Assembly (NCBI GenBank): GCA_009908925.1 | Contig: JAAAOH010000134.1 | Location: 1 to 27,405, forward strand | DNA from: Spirochaetota bacterium | GTDB taxonomy: Bacteria; Spirochaetota; Spirochaetia; DSM-27196; PWMO01 | Direction: 5' to 3' | DNA length: 27,405 nt | Shown here: in pieces, positions 1 through 8,012 of the stretch | How the letters are laid out: every line of letters starts with the position of its first letter | Position numbering within the stretch: position 1 is the first letter of the stretch | Notes under the pieces: model-generated | Told to the model about the DNA's origin: nothing | Database searches by the model: none | Seen by the model: the letters and a program-made list of their open reading frames with translations, nothing else | Translations under genes and position numbers: made by a program

Positions 1-1
1 C

Positions 2-235
2 GCCGGGGACGTGCGTATCGGCGCCCTTGTGCGCCTCTCGGAGACCGCCTACCGCGCGCCGGTTGTCGCGTTCGGAACACGGGGCGGTCGGACGAACGGC
101 GAAATCTACGTGGCGGAAACCGACGGCTCATGGTATATTTCCGACATCCTCGTGGATCTCACGCGGATCGACGAGGATGGTGAGCGACCGATCTTCGAAC
201 CGGGGTCCGAGGGGCCCACACTTCTGAGCTTCTGA
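2..235 (+). CDS. C-terminal fragment of an unrecognised protein (5' end outside window)
   Basis: The reading frame is open from the first complete codon at base 2 to the TGA at 233-235, so this is the last 77 residues of a longer gene. A GTG at 11 could be a start, but the frame is open before it and no Shine-Dalgarno sequence precedes it, so truncation by the window edge is more likely. The fragment contains short hydrophobic stretches alternating with acidic residues (for example WYISDILVDLTRIDEDGE) that look like beta-rich domain ends. I recognise no family. It ends 17 bases before the PilZ-type gene, and its stop overlaps the GAGGT that probably serves that gene, so the two are probably cotranscribed. 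Confidence 0.6.
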   Translation, partial: AGDVRIGALVRLSETAYRAPVVAFGTRGGRTNGEIYVAETDGSWYISDILVDLTRIDEDGERPIFEPGSEGPTLLSF

Positions 236-252
236 GGTAGGCACGGGCGCAC

Positions 253-1509
253 ATGTCTCGAGAGATTCGCCGCATCGAAAAAGAGTTCATTCTCAAGAAT
301 GCGATCGAGAAGCACCTCCCGATCGAGCTCCACTACGAGACGCACCGCTACGGCTACGTGCTGGTTTCGATGACCGAGGACGAGCTGGTGCTCCACCCTG
401 CGGGAGAGTCGGGACTCAACGCGCAGCTGGATGATGAAGTGGTTGCATTCATGCGTTTTCGCGGACAGGTCATCACGTTCAAGACGAAGATTACGGACAT
501 GCGAAACGATGCCCTCGTGCTGCGGCAGCCCGAGGTGGTGTATCGTGACCTCAGCCGTGGTTTTGAGCGCATCCTCAGCCCGGAGGGGATCAGCGTCAGC
601 TTCATGGTGGAAGGCACCCGGGTGGATCTCAGTTACCCCGCCTCGGAGAACTACGAGCCGGTGGAAGAGCCGTCCTTCGACCCGGGTTTCGACGCGACCC
701 AGATCTCGGAGCTTCTGCGGACCTTCAGGGAGAAGGCCGGTGAGCATGCAAGTGACAACAAGATCGTCATGTTCCGCGAGCGCAAGCCGCAGACCTTCCA
801 GGAGCGCGTTATCGCGCGCTCGGGTAAGATCCTGGTTCTCCCGTTCCCACAGTCCGATTTCCAGAGTCTTCCGCGGGATGTGCGCGATCGGGTTCTCACC
901 CAGGAGGAGGCGATCGAGGTGGAGAAGCGCGCGGGCGGCGAGGTTTTCACTATGCTCGATACGATCAGCCAGATCGTGAAGAGCCTCAACGACAAGGAGA
1001 TCTGGGAAGAGCTCTACTGTCCCGTGCTCTTTCAGGAATACGTCGTCGGCTATCTCTACATGATGAAGAGCGGGCGGGACGTCACCCGCTTCGACGCTCA
1101 GGCTGTGGAATTCGTGCTGCAGCTCAGCCGGATTCTCGCCTATTCACTGAAGGTCAACGGCTATTTCCGGGAGCAACCGGTGAAACAGGAGTACGACGAG
1201 TCCCAGCTCATCGACATAAGCGGCTCCGGCGTGCTGTTCAGTTATCCCGTTGACGGCCCCTCGATGAGCCTCTACGAGGACATCGACCTCGTTATATACC
1301 TCGACGACTCGGAGATCCCGGCGAGAGGTCGTATCATGCGCAAATACAAGGACTCCGGACGCATGTACTTCGGGGTTCAGTTCACCGACCTCGATACCAG
1401 AGGAATGGAGCGGCTTTTCGATCGTCTCTACGGGACGGAGTATCGCGGCGAAATCGACAGTATCGGCCTCGTCGACCACGCCGATCCGGAAGCCGAGCAC
1501 TACGAGTAG
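253..1509 (+). CDS. PilZ-domain protein with central GAF-like region
   Basis: 418 residues, no signal peptide, probably cytoplasmic. Residues about 15-125 resemble the YcgR-type N-terminal beta domain that precedes PilZ domains. Residues about 190-300 look like a GAF-like module. Residues about 310-395 look like a PilZ barrel, with the D-x-S-x-x-G motif at D321-S323-G326. PilZ proteins bind cyclic di-GMP through an RxxxR motif just before the barrel plus this second motif. Here the segment before the barrel (YFREQPVKQEYD) has no RxxxR, so ligand binding is uncertain. The overall layout resembles spirochaete proteins annotated as DUF1577/PilZ, recalled rather than checked. The Shine-Dalgarno candidate GAGGT (234-238) is rather far, 14 bases, from the ATG. 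The next gene starts 52 bases downstream. Role in motility or envelope control is an inference only. Confidence 0.7.
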   Translation: MSREIRRIEKEFILKNAIEKHLPIELHYETHRYGYVLVSMTEDELVLHPAGESGLNAQLDDEVVAFMRFRGQVITFKTKITDMRNDALVLRQPEVVYRDLSRGFERILSPEGISVSFMVEGTRVDLSYPASENYEPVEEPSFDPGFDATQISELLRTFREKAGEHASDNKIVMFRERKPQTFQERVIARSGKILVLPFPQSDFQSLPRDVRDRVLTQEEAIEVEKRAGGEVFTMLDTISQIVKSLNDKEIWEELYCPVLFQEYVVGYLYMMKSGRDVTRFDAQAVEFVLQLSRILAYSLKVNGYFREQPVKQEYDESQLIDISGSGVLFSYPVDGPSMSLYEDIDLVIYLDDSEIPARGRIMRKYKDSGRMYFGVQFTDLDTRGMERLFDRLYGTEYRGEIDSIGLVDHADPEAEHYE

Positions 1510-1561
1510 CCCTCCGGTTAAGCGAGGCGACCCGGCCGGCCGATACTCTTAGCGGCGGACC

Positions 1562-4546
1562 ATGTACTATCTGTTGCTCGAGATAGGGAGTTACCGACAA
1601 CTCACCAGGTTGGAGCCCGAGCTCGTCTCGGACCTCGTTTCCCGTATCGCCGACCAGGCGTATCGTCACGGGGCCGTCGCCTCGAGTGAGGAGGGCGGGC
1701 TCTTTCTGTTTCGTTTTCCCGCTCTCGAGGATGATCGACACGGCCCCGTGCTCGACGCGGCCTTCGACACGCGCGGAATCCTCGCCGACCGTGCGGAGGA
1801 ACTCGCCGGTTATTCGGTGGTAATCGACCTCGCCGACGGGGAGCGCGACACCGAAGTGGCCGAACGGCTGCGGGAGTTCGTGCTCTCCACGCCGATGGAC
1901 GAGGTGATCTGGCTCTCCACCGGTGCTGCCGGTGCCCTCAATGCATTCGTCGATACGAGCCAGGAGGGAGGCTTCACGCGCGTGGTGGAGCGCCGTGACT
2001 CCGACCGCGAGCCCCTGGGCACCGCTGCCGAGTTCGTCCGTATGCCCGAGGCCGTCGAAGAGATGCGCGAGCGTATGTCACCCTGGATCAACGGCGAGCA
2101 GGAGCCGGGAATCCTGCTCGTCTACGGTGATGAGCTCCGGGGCATCAGAGAAAACGTTCACGCCGCCGTCGAGCCGTTGCAGAACCGCGCGACCGGCGCA
2201 CTGTGGCCGGTAATCGTCGGGCTCGAGAACGACACCGACCCCTATCGCGCGCTCATCCGCGCGGCTCCGGTGGAGGATCTCGATCGCGCCGTAGACTACC
2301 TGACGGCCGGTGAGCGCGTCCTCTACGAAGACAAGCTCAGTCTTCTGCGCATTCTGAAGCAACGCCCCTTTGACGGAAGCTACCACCGACTCAGCACAGC
2401 CGCGGTGCAGTCGGCCTACACTCTCTATCTGACCGCATGCCTGCGCCGCCTGGTCTCAGAGCCGGCGGTCCCGGGCATGATCATTGAGGCGGCGCACCAT
2501 ATCCGCCGTGAGGCCATCACCATTCTGACCGGAGCCCTGAACGTTCTAGAGCCCACGCTTCGACCCATTGTGGTGCTGACTTCCAATCGGGACCTCCTGC
2601 CCGTGCAGTTACTCGGGCGGGAGGTATCGCGCTATGAGTTCCCGCGTCTCACCGCCGAGGAGTTCACCGACAGGGCGAGCGGGTACCTATCTGAGCCCGC
2701 GCGACGACGGCTGCGACTGGCCGCCGGTATGGCACGAACCGAGGGAAAGGCGCTTGCGGTCTACCATCACTTCTCGAACCTGCAGGAGGAGCGGGACTTC
2801 GAGTCGGCGGCACGACCACGCCCCGGCGCCGACGCCTACGCGGACGGCTACGAAGCGCTCGGCCGGCTGCCGCGCGACGAGGCTGAGCTTCTCTTCCTCG
2901 CCGGCGAGACGGAGGGGCTTCTCGACAGGCGCGGTCTGTTCCGCGTTCTCGGTGACCTCGGGGCGGAGCGGGTCCGCCTCTCGGAGATTAACGAAGACCT
3001 CCTGCGGCGCGGATTCCTGCGGGATGAGCGCACCTGTCTCCCGAGCTCTCCTGCCTTCGTCTCGGAGGCGGCGTCGGTGCTCGGAGAGCGCGCCGTCGAC
3101 CTGCGCGGGGAGTTGGCCGACTGGGTGTGGCGGTCGCTCGGCACGAAAGCGGTTGTGCCGGACAGGGTTCTCGCGGGCATTCTCGAGCGGGCCGGGCGGC
3201 GGTTCGAGGCAGTAGAGGCGATGCGGATGACTCTCGGCCGGGAGCTCGACGCCGGAAACGTCGATCGCGCGGCCGAGCTTGAACGCGACGAGATACTCGA
3301 GAGTTCCACCGGCGAGCACGTCCAGCATCGGCGAATCATCGACGTGTACCGCTTCGTTGCGACGCTGCGGAGATTTCTGCTCCAGGAAGACCTCGACGAA
3401 GCCGAGCGCATGGTCTCCCGGCCACCCGACACCGGCGGGAGCCCGCAGCTCACCGGTGAGGTGGCACTTCAGGAAGGCCGGCTCATGCTGATGAGGGGGC
3501 GGCTTGCCGAAGCACTCCGTCTGGTCAAGCGCGCCGTTATGGCGTTTCAGGAGGCAGGGCAGGGAGATCTCTGGGCGCGGGCACAGCTCGAGTTCGGTCT
3601 CGTGCTCCTCGGTCGCGAGCACCTGTCCGAAGCCCGCGATTATTTCCTCCTGGTTCAGGGCGACAGCACGGTCGGCGATCACACGCTCTCCCGCGCAGAG
3701 CTGCTCGTTACGATTTGCCTCTTTCTCGAGGGGAAGTACACGCGCGTGCTCGAAGCGGTACAGCACCACCGGGAGATGATGGCTCCCCCGGGATTCAACC
3801 GGTGGCTGCTCTATGCCGGACTGCTCGAGGCGCGGGCACTGTTCGAGCTCGGGCGCTACGCCGACGCGGCGTCGGCGTTTCAAACGGGCATGGCGGTTGC
3901 GCGAGTCCTCGGCGAGCCACGCGCGTTCCGTGTCCTCCACCTGTGGGCTGCCCGATGCGAGGTCTATCTCGGCTCGACCGGCCACGCGAGGGCCATCTTC
4001 GATTCATACGAGCCGGACGCGGAGGTGCTCTTCTTTCGCGCCGAGGCGAGCTATCGGGACGAGCTCATGCAGCAGGCGCTCTCCACCCTCGAGGAGGCCC
4101 TCGAGTATGAATCGCACGCGACCCCGAATGGTGGCGAGGCGTTCAACTGGTCGGGCGGATTCGCGGCGGTGGATGATCTGGCGATCGGCCGCGAGGGGGG
4201 CGAGACTGTCCTCCGGAACCTCATTCGTGCCTTCCGTGCATACGTGATGGCCCACACCGGGCGCCTCGAGGCTGCGATGGCGGAGGCCCACAATCTGACA
4301 CGTCGTCAGCAAATCTCGCCCATTGATCCCTACCGCAGCACCTACTTCTACTTCTACAGTGTAATCCTCTCCGGCTCCGGCCCCGACCGTCTCGATGATC
4401 CGTTGACCGTGCTCGGAAAGTCGGTGAAGCACCTGCGCGAGCGCACCGGCCGCATCGACCAGTACGGACAGAAGACGGATTTCCTGTACAGGAACTACTG
4501 GAACCGTCGGCTGATGGACGCGGCCAAAGGCCAGAACCTGCTGTAA
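1562..4546 (+). CDS. Large TPR-like protein with degenerate cyclase-like and STAND-like NTPase regions
   Basis: 994 residues, soluble. The layout follows class III cyclase / AAA-STAND ATPase / TPR signalling proteins. Residues 1-150 resemble a nucleotide cyclase fold without recognisable metal-binding aspartates. Residues about 180-370 resemble an NTPase domain. Residues about 430-520 look like winged-helix-type helices. From about 560 to the end there are repeated helical pairs rich in A, L, E and aromatic residues, typical of TPRs. The expected Walker A loop is not present: the equivalent strand runs into ILLVYGDELRGIREN (184-198) with no GxxxxGK[ST], and the Walker B-like strand GMIIEAAHHIRREA (305-318) lacks the paired acidic residues. 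It is therefore probably a scaffold or sensor rather than an active ATPase. The ATG has only a weak GGCGGA upstream. Function unknown. Confidence 0.65.
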   Translation: MYYLLLEIGSYRQLTRLEPELVSDLVSRIADQAYRHGAVASSEEGGLFLFRFPALEDDRHGPVLDAAFDTRGILADRAEELAGYSVVIDLADGERDTEVAERLREFVLSTPMDEVIWLSTGAAGALNAFVDTSQEGGFTRVVERRDSDREPLGTAAEFVRMPEAVEEMRERMSPWINGEQEPGILLVYGDELRGIRENVHAAVEPLQNRATGALWPVIVGLENDTDPYRALIRAAPVEDLDRAVDYLTAGERVLYEDKLSLLRILKQRPFDGSYHRLSTAAVQSAYTLYLTACLRRLVSEPAVPGMIIEAAHHIRREAITILTGALNVLEPTLRPIVVLTSNRDLLPVQLLGREVSRYEFPRLTAEEFTDRASGYLSEPARRRLRLAAGMARTEGKALAVYHHFSNLQEERDFESAARPRPGADAYADGYEALGRLPRDEAELLFLAGETEGLLDRRGLFRVLGDLGAERVRLSEINEDLLRRGFLRDERTCLPSSPAFVSEAASVLGERAVDLRGELADWVWRSLGTKAVVPDRVLAGILERAGRRFEAVEAMRMTLGRELDAGNVDRAAELERDEILESSTGEHVQHRRIIDVYRFVATLRRFLLQEDLDEAERMVSRPPDTGGSPQLTGEVALQEGRLMLMRGRLAEALRLVKRAVMAFQEAGQGDLWARAQLEFGLVLLGREHLSEARDYFLLVQGDSTVGDHTLSRAELLVTICLFLEGKYTRVLEAVQHHREMMAPPGFNRWLLYAGLLEARALFELGRYADAASAFQTGMAVARVLGEPRAFRVLHLWAARCEVYLGSTGHARAIFDSYEPDAEVLFFRAEASYRDELMQQALSTLEEALEYESHATPNGGEAFNWSGGFAAVDDLAIGREGGETVLRNLIRAFRAYVMAHTGRLEAAMAEAHNLTRRQQISPIDPYRSTYFYFYSVILSGSGPDRLDDPLTVLGKSVKHLRERTGRIDQYGQKTDFLYRNYWNRRLMDAAKGQNLL

Positions 4547-4576
4547 CGGTCCGGCCGTCGCACGCGTCGCAGTCTC

Positions 4577-4605
4577 TTGACACGCCGACCGCTGCTTGCT
4601 ACTTT
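4577..4605 (+). promoter_or_regulatory. Sigma-70-type promoter of the tRNA gene
   Basis: A perfect -35 TTGACA (4577-4582) is followed after exactly 17 bases by TACTTT (4600-4605). The predicted start point is near 4612, about 10 bases before the mature tRNA 5' end. No promoter was tested, but spacing and position fit a stand-alone tRNA transcription unit. Confidence 0.75.
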
Positions 4606-4621
4606 ACCTTCAATCCAGCGC

Positions 4622-4694
4622 GGTGGCGTAGCTCAGTCGGTAGAGCAAGCGGCTCATATCCGCTAGGTCAGGGGTTCGAATCCCTTCGCCACTA
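4622..4694 (+). tRNA. tRNA-Met (anticodon CAT)
   Basis: The cloverleaf can be folded by eye. The acceptor stem GGTGGCG pairs with CGCCACT (one G-T pair), followed by discriminator A at 4694. The D arm contains AGCTCAGTCGGTAGAGC. The anticodon stem AGCGG/CCGCT encloses the loop CTCATAT, so the anticodon is CAT. The T arm has the loop TTCGAAT. CCA is not encoded. CAT could be elongator Met, initiator Met or lysidine-modified Ile. The acceptor starts with a G-T pair rather than the initiator-type C1-A72 mismatch, and I favour elongator Met. The last three bases overlap the stop codon of nrdG on the other strand. Confidence 0.92.
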
Positions 4695-5381
4695 TTTCCC
4701 CGCACGCACGTGCGTGTCGACGCCGCGAGCGGCACAGCGATCCCTCATTGCCTCGAGGGTTGAAATCGGGTAGGGGCCGACCGACTCGTACGCCGGGTCG
4801 AGGGTCATGAGAGGCCGGTACTGGGCGAGCGTGTAGGTATCGCCCGGCGCGAGGCACTCGCAGATCTCATCCACATCTTCATCAAACACGATTCCCGGCA
4901 CCACCGTAGTGCGAAACTCGTAATCCGCTCCGCTCGCGCGGATGATGCCCATCGACCGCTGCAGCCGATCGCCTGCGTCGGGCATGCCCACCCGATCGTA
5001 GTGCGCGGGGGAGGCTTTCAGGTCCATGGCGAAATAGTCGGCATCGAGCTCGGCGAGGCGCTCCGGCAGGGTGCCGTTTGTGTCGACCTTGACCTTGAGC
5101 CCGAGCTCGTGGATCTCGGACACGAGCTCGGGAAGATCGGTGTGCAGCGTCGGCTCGCCGCCGGTTATGCACACGCCGCCGAGCACGCAGCTTCGCTTGC
5201 GGAGATAGGCCATCACCTGCTCCCGGGTAAGGAAGTCGTCCGGCGCCGGGCCGGATACGAGCTCGGGGTTGTGGCAGTACGGACAGGAGAGGTTGCAGCC
5301 GCTGGTGAACAGCGTCGCAGCAACCTCCCCGGGATAGTCGAGCAGGGTCGACTTCAGGAGCCCGAGTGCGTGGAGGGCCAC
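4692..5381 (-). CDS. nrdG: Anaerobic ribonucleotide reductase activating protein (radical SAM)
   Basis: 229 residues from a GTG start at 5381. The radical-SAM cluster motif CNLSCPYC (CxxxCxxC) lies near residues 29-36, and the glycine-rich CITGGEPTLH segment that contacts S-adenosylmethionine follows. The family uses a [4Fe-4S] cluster and SAM to make the glycyl radical on NrdD-type reductases under anaerobiosis. The open frame extends upstream to 5693, but the extra residues are arginine- and serine-rich shadow sequence of the preceding gene. The GTG is favoured because the conserved N-terminus begins there and a GGAG lies about 9 bases before it. It starts four bases after the stop of the glycyl-radical/thioredoxin gene and is the last gene of the nrd operon. 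Its stop codon (TAG) overlaps the 3' end of the tRNA. Confidence 0.92.
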   Translation of the reverse strand: MALHALGLLKSTLLDYPGEVAATLFTSGCNLSCPYCHNPELVSGPAPDDFLTREQVMAYLRKRSCVLGGVCITGGEPTLHTDLPELVSEIHELGLKVKVDTNGTLPERLAELDADYFAMDLKASPAHYDRVGMPDAGDRLQRSMGIIRASGADYEFRTTVVPGIVFDEDVDEICECLAPGDTYTLAQYRPLMTLDPAYESVGPYPISTLEAMRDRCAARGVDTHVRAGK

Positions 5382-5385
5382 GGCG

Positions 5386-5916
5386 TCACTCCGCGAAGGC
5401 GAGGAACCTCTGAGCTTCCTTCGGCGCGTTTGCCCGGCCGACCTGCTCCCCGTTGCCGTCGAAGAAGACGACCGTCGGGGTTGCCAGGATCTGCATTTCC
5501 GCCGCCTTTGAAAAACCCTCGTCTGTGTCGACGTCGAAGTGATCACCGCCCACCGGCGCGGCGTCGAGAAGGCTGCGTACCGGCGGACAGTTCGGGCAGG
5601 TTGTGCGGAAGAAGTAGGCGTAGCTCGAGACGACCCGAGCCTCGCCGGCCGCCCTGTTCTGCGCCGCGACTTCCGGCTGCCCGGCGGCTGCAACGCTCCT
5701 GCGGGACTCGTACTGTTCGCCGGCGGCCGGGGCGAAGGTCCTGCGGTGCGTGTATTCTTCGCGCTTGCCCTTGTTCCAGTTGGTGAGGCTGCGGTAGTAG
5801 CCCACGATGCGGGTGTAGATCTCCGTCGGCGTGCCTTCCACGTTCGCGAGGCGGCTCTTCAGCGCCTGGATCTCCCTATCAATGCTCTCTACGTCTCGCG
5901 GTGTCTCTTCCATCAT
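5386..5916 (-). CDS. Detached glycyl-radical domain of class III RNR fused to a thioredoxin-like domain
   Basis: 176 residues from the ATG at 5916 (a second ATG follows at 5913). Residues 1-29 are charged and helical, probably coiled coil. Residues 30-61 match the C-terminal radical loop of NrdD enzymes, with TRIVGYYRSLTNWNKGK and the candidate radical glycine G39 (codon 5800-5802). Residues about 62-100 are an Ala/Gln-rich linker. Residues 101-176 form a thioredoxin/glutaredoxin-like domain with CPNC at 107-110 (codons 5587-5598) and a cis-proline-type ATPT at 145-148. In known class III enzymes the radical glycine is in the same chain as the catalytic cysteines. Here the preceding nrdD lacks it, so this protein probably supplies the radical, and perhaps reducing equivalents, in trans. 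The start overlaps the nrdD stop as ATGA, with GGGAGG 6 bases upstream. A frameshift producing a fusion is the alternative. Confidence 0.85.
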   Translation of the reverse strand: MMEETPRDVESIDREIQALKSRLANVEGTPTEIYTRIVGYYRSLTNWNKGKREEYTHRRTFAPAAGEQYESRRSVAAAGQPEVAAQNRAAGEARVVSSYAYFFRTTCPNCPPVRSLLDAAPVGGDHFDVDTDEGFSKAAEMQILATPTVVFFDGNGEQVGRANAPKEAQRFLAFAE

Positions 5917-8012
5917 CTCTTTCCTCCCAGTCGCTCTCGCTCTGCTTCGAGCTCCATGATTTTCTGCTGCAATTCGCTGCGTTGTTCTTCCTCGCACTTC
6001 GGGCAGGTGTAGTGCTCGCCGGCGAGGTAGCCGTGTATCGGACACACCGAAAAGGTCGGTGAAATCGTGAAATAGGGCAGGTGGTAGTTCTCGGCGATGC
6101 CCTTTACCAGCTTGGCCGCCGCGCGCCAGTCCTCCGCCGCTTCGGAGAGAAATGCGTGGAAGACGGTTCCGCCGGTGTACCTGGTCTGGAGGTCGTCCTG
6201 CATGTCCAGCGCCTCGAACACGTCGTCGGTGAAATCGACCGGGAGCTGAGAGGAGTTCGTGTAGAACGGCTCCGTGTCTCCCGACGTCCGGATATCCGGA
6301 TAGTGGTACCTGTCGTGCTTGGCCAGGCGGTATGAGGTGCTCTCCGCAGGCGTGGCCTCGAGGTTGAAGAGGTCACCGGTCTCCTCCTGATAGTCGGCAA
6401 GGCGATCTCTCATATGCTCGAGGACCTCCACGGCGAAGCCCCGGCCGTCGTCATCGACGAGGTCGACGCCCATGAAGTTCTGAAGCATCTCGTTCATGCC
6501 CACCAGTCCGATCGTCGAGAAGTGGTTATTGAGATGCCGGAGGTAGCGGGCGCTGTAGGGGAAGAGCCCGGCGTCGAGCAGCCGACTTATAACCTTGCGC
6601 TTGATGGTGAGGGACTTTGCCGCGAGATCCATGAGGTGATTCAGCCTGGTGAAGAAATCCTGCCGATCGGAGGCGAGATATCCGATGCGCGGCAGGTTGA
6701 TGGTGACCACGCCGATGGAGCCGGTGAACTCATCGGAGCCGAAGAGGCCGCCGCCGCGCTTTCTCAGTTCGCGCTTGTCGAGCTGCAGGCGGCAGCACAT
6801 CGACCGGACATCACCCGGATCGAGATCCGAGTTGATGAAGTTCTGGAAGTAGGGCGTGCCGTACTTCGCTGTCATTTCGAACAGGAGCTGAGCATTGGGC
6901 GAATCCCAGTTAAAGTCCTTCGTGATGTTGTAGGTCGGAATCGGATACTGGAACCCGCGCCCGTTCGCATCGCCCGCGATCATAAGCCGAATGAAGGCCT
7001 CGTTTATCATGTCCATCTCTGGCTGGCAGTCGGCGTAGGTGAAATCCTGCTCCTCGCCTGCCACCAGCGCCGGCTTGTCGGCGAGATCCGGCGGAACGTT
7101 CCAGTCCATGGTGATGTTGGTGAAGGGCGCCTGGCTTCCCCACCTCGAGGGAGTGTTCACCCCGAAGACGAAGCTCTGGAGCGCCTGCTTCACCTCCTCG
7201 AGACCGAGGCCGTCGACCTTGACGAAGGGGGCGAGGTAGGTGTCGACGCTGGAGAAGGCCTGGGCGCCGGCCCACTCGTTCTGCATGATGCCGAGAAAGT
7301 TCACCATCTGTTGTATCAGGGTATTCAGGTGCCTCGCCGGCTTGGAGGTGATCTTGTCGGGAACGCCCCCGAGGCCCTCCTCTATGAGTTGCCTCAGGCT
7401 CCAGCCCGCGCAGTAGCCGGAGAACATCGACAGGTCGTGGATGTGGAAGTCGGCGTTCTGATGGGCAGCCGCTACCTCCTCGGGATAGATGTTCTTCAGC
7501 CAGTAGTTGGCGGTGATCGTGCCGGAGTTATGCAGAATGAGTCCACCGAGGCTGAAGTTGACGTTGGCGTTCTCGTTGACGCGCCAGTCGGACTGGGAGA
7601 GATAGCCGTCCATCGTCGTGTTGATGTCGAGCATCAGCTTCTGCGTGTCGCGGATAGCCTCATGGCGGGCGCGGTAGATGATGTAGGCCTTCGCGACGCG
7701 TGCTTCGTTTGCCTCCACCAGCGCCGTTTCGACGAGATCCTGCATCTCCTCGATAGCCGGCGCGGAGTTGGGATGCCGCTTCTGCATGAAGGCGGCGAGC
7801 TTCTCCTCCACCGCCGCCACGACCGCCTTCACGCGTCCGCGTGACGCGTCCCCCATCAGCCCCTCCGCCTCGAAGGCCCGGGCAACGGCCGCCTCTATCT
7901 TCTCCCGGTCGTATCGTTCCACTCTCCCGTCACGTTTTACGACGTTTCGAACGGGATTGGGGTGCTCGTGGTGTTCTTCCAGGAACTGCTTCCAGTTCAT
8001 TGTGGTGCTCAT
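5913..8012 (-). CDS. nrdD: Anaerobic ribonucleoside-triphosphate reductase catalytic subunit without its glycyl-radical tail
   Basis: 699 residues. An ATP-cone regulatory domain spans about residues 20-115. The catalytic barrel follows, with active-site cysteine candidates at C201 (FSGYCAGW) and the CC pair at 406-407 (RSMCCRLQLD). A zinc-binding type motif C657-x2-H660...C670-x2-C673 is near the end. The family reduces ribonucleoside triphosphates anaerobically using a thiyl radical derived from a C-terminal glycyl radical. The chain ends 26 residues after the zinc motif in a charged helix and contains no RxxGY radical motif, which is found in the next gene. The start ATG overlaps the nrdR stop as ATGA (8009-8012), so translation is probably coupled. 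A second ATG at 8000 is possible. The family call is secure; the two-chain arrangement is inferred. Confidence 0.93.
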   Translation of the reverse strand: MSTTMNWKQFLEEHHEHPNPVRNVVKRDGRVERYDREKIEAAVARAFEAEGLMGDASRGRVKAVVAAVEEKLAAFMQKRHPNSAPAIEEMQDLVETALVEANEARVAKAYIIYRARHEAIRDTQKLMLDINTTMDGYLSQSDWRVNENANVNFSLGGLILHNSGTITANYWLKNIYPEEVAAAHQNADFHIHDLSMFSGYCAGWSLRQLIEEGLGGVPDKITSKPARHLNTLIQQMVNFLGIMQNEWAGAQAFSSVDTYLAPFVKVDGLGLEEVKQALQSFVFGVNTPSRWGSQAPFTNITMDWNVPPDLADKPALVAGEEQDFTYADCQPEMDMINEAFIRLMIAGDANGRGFQYPIPTYNITKDFNWDSPNAQLLFEMTAKYGTPYFQNFINSDLDPGDVRSMCCRLQLDKRELRKRGGGLFGSDEFTGSIGVVTINLPRIGYLASDRQDFFTRLNHLMDLAAKSLTIKRKVISRLLDAGLFPYSARYLRHLNNHFSTIGLVGMNEMLQNFMGVDLVDDDGRGFAVEVLEHMRDRLADYQEETGDLFNLEATPAESTSYRLAKHDRYHYPDIRTSGDTEPFYTNSSQLPVDFTDDVFEALDMQDDLQTRYTGGTVFHAFLSEAAEDWRAAAKLVKGIAENYHLPYFTISPTFSVCPIHGYLAGEHYTCPKCEEEQRSELQQKIMELEAERERLGGKR

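Noticed and set aside
2687..3985. Long - strand open frame inside the TPR-like gene
   Set aside because: Shadow of the real gene; no ribosome site or family resemblance.
4703..4716. 14-base perfect palindrome CACGCACGTGCGTG just after the tRNA
   Set aside because: It has no loop or T run and lies in nrdG coding sequence; it cannot be supported as a terminator or operator.
5382..5693. N-terminal extension of nrdG in its open frame
   Set aside because: The extra residues are Arg/Ser-rich and antiparallel in style to real protein; they are another frame of the thioredoxin-fusion gene, and GTG at 5381 has a ribosome site.
657..5993. Search for a selenocysteine readthrough at the nrdD TGA
   Set aside because: The radical domain continues in a different frame from the TGA, so readthrough would not produce it, and no SECIS-like hairpin was evident.
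5917..6045. Longer start for the glycyl-radical/thioredoxin gene
   Set aside because: That part is read from within nrdD in another frame and is low in hydrophobic residues; ATGATG at 5916 has GGGAGG upstream.
6414..7844. Long + strand open frame opposite nrdD
   Set aside because: It is the complementary shadow of nrdD, a common effect in high-GC DNA, with no recognisable domain.
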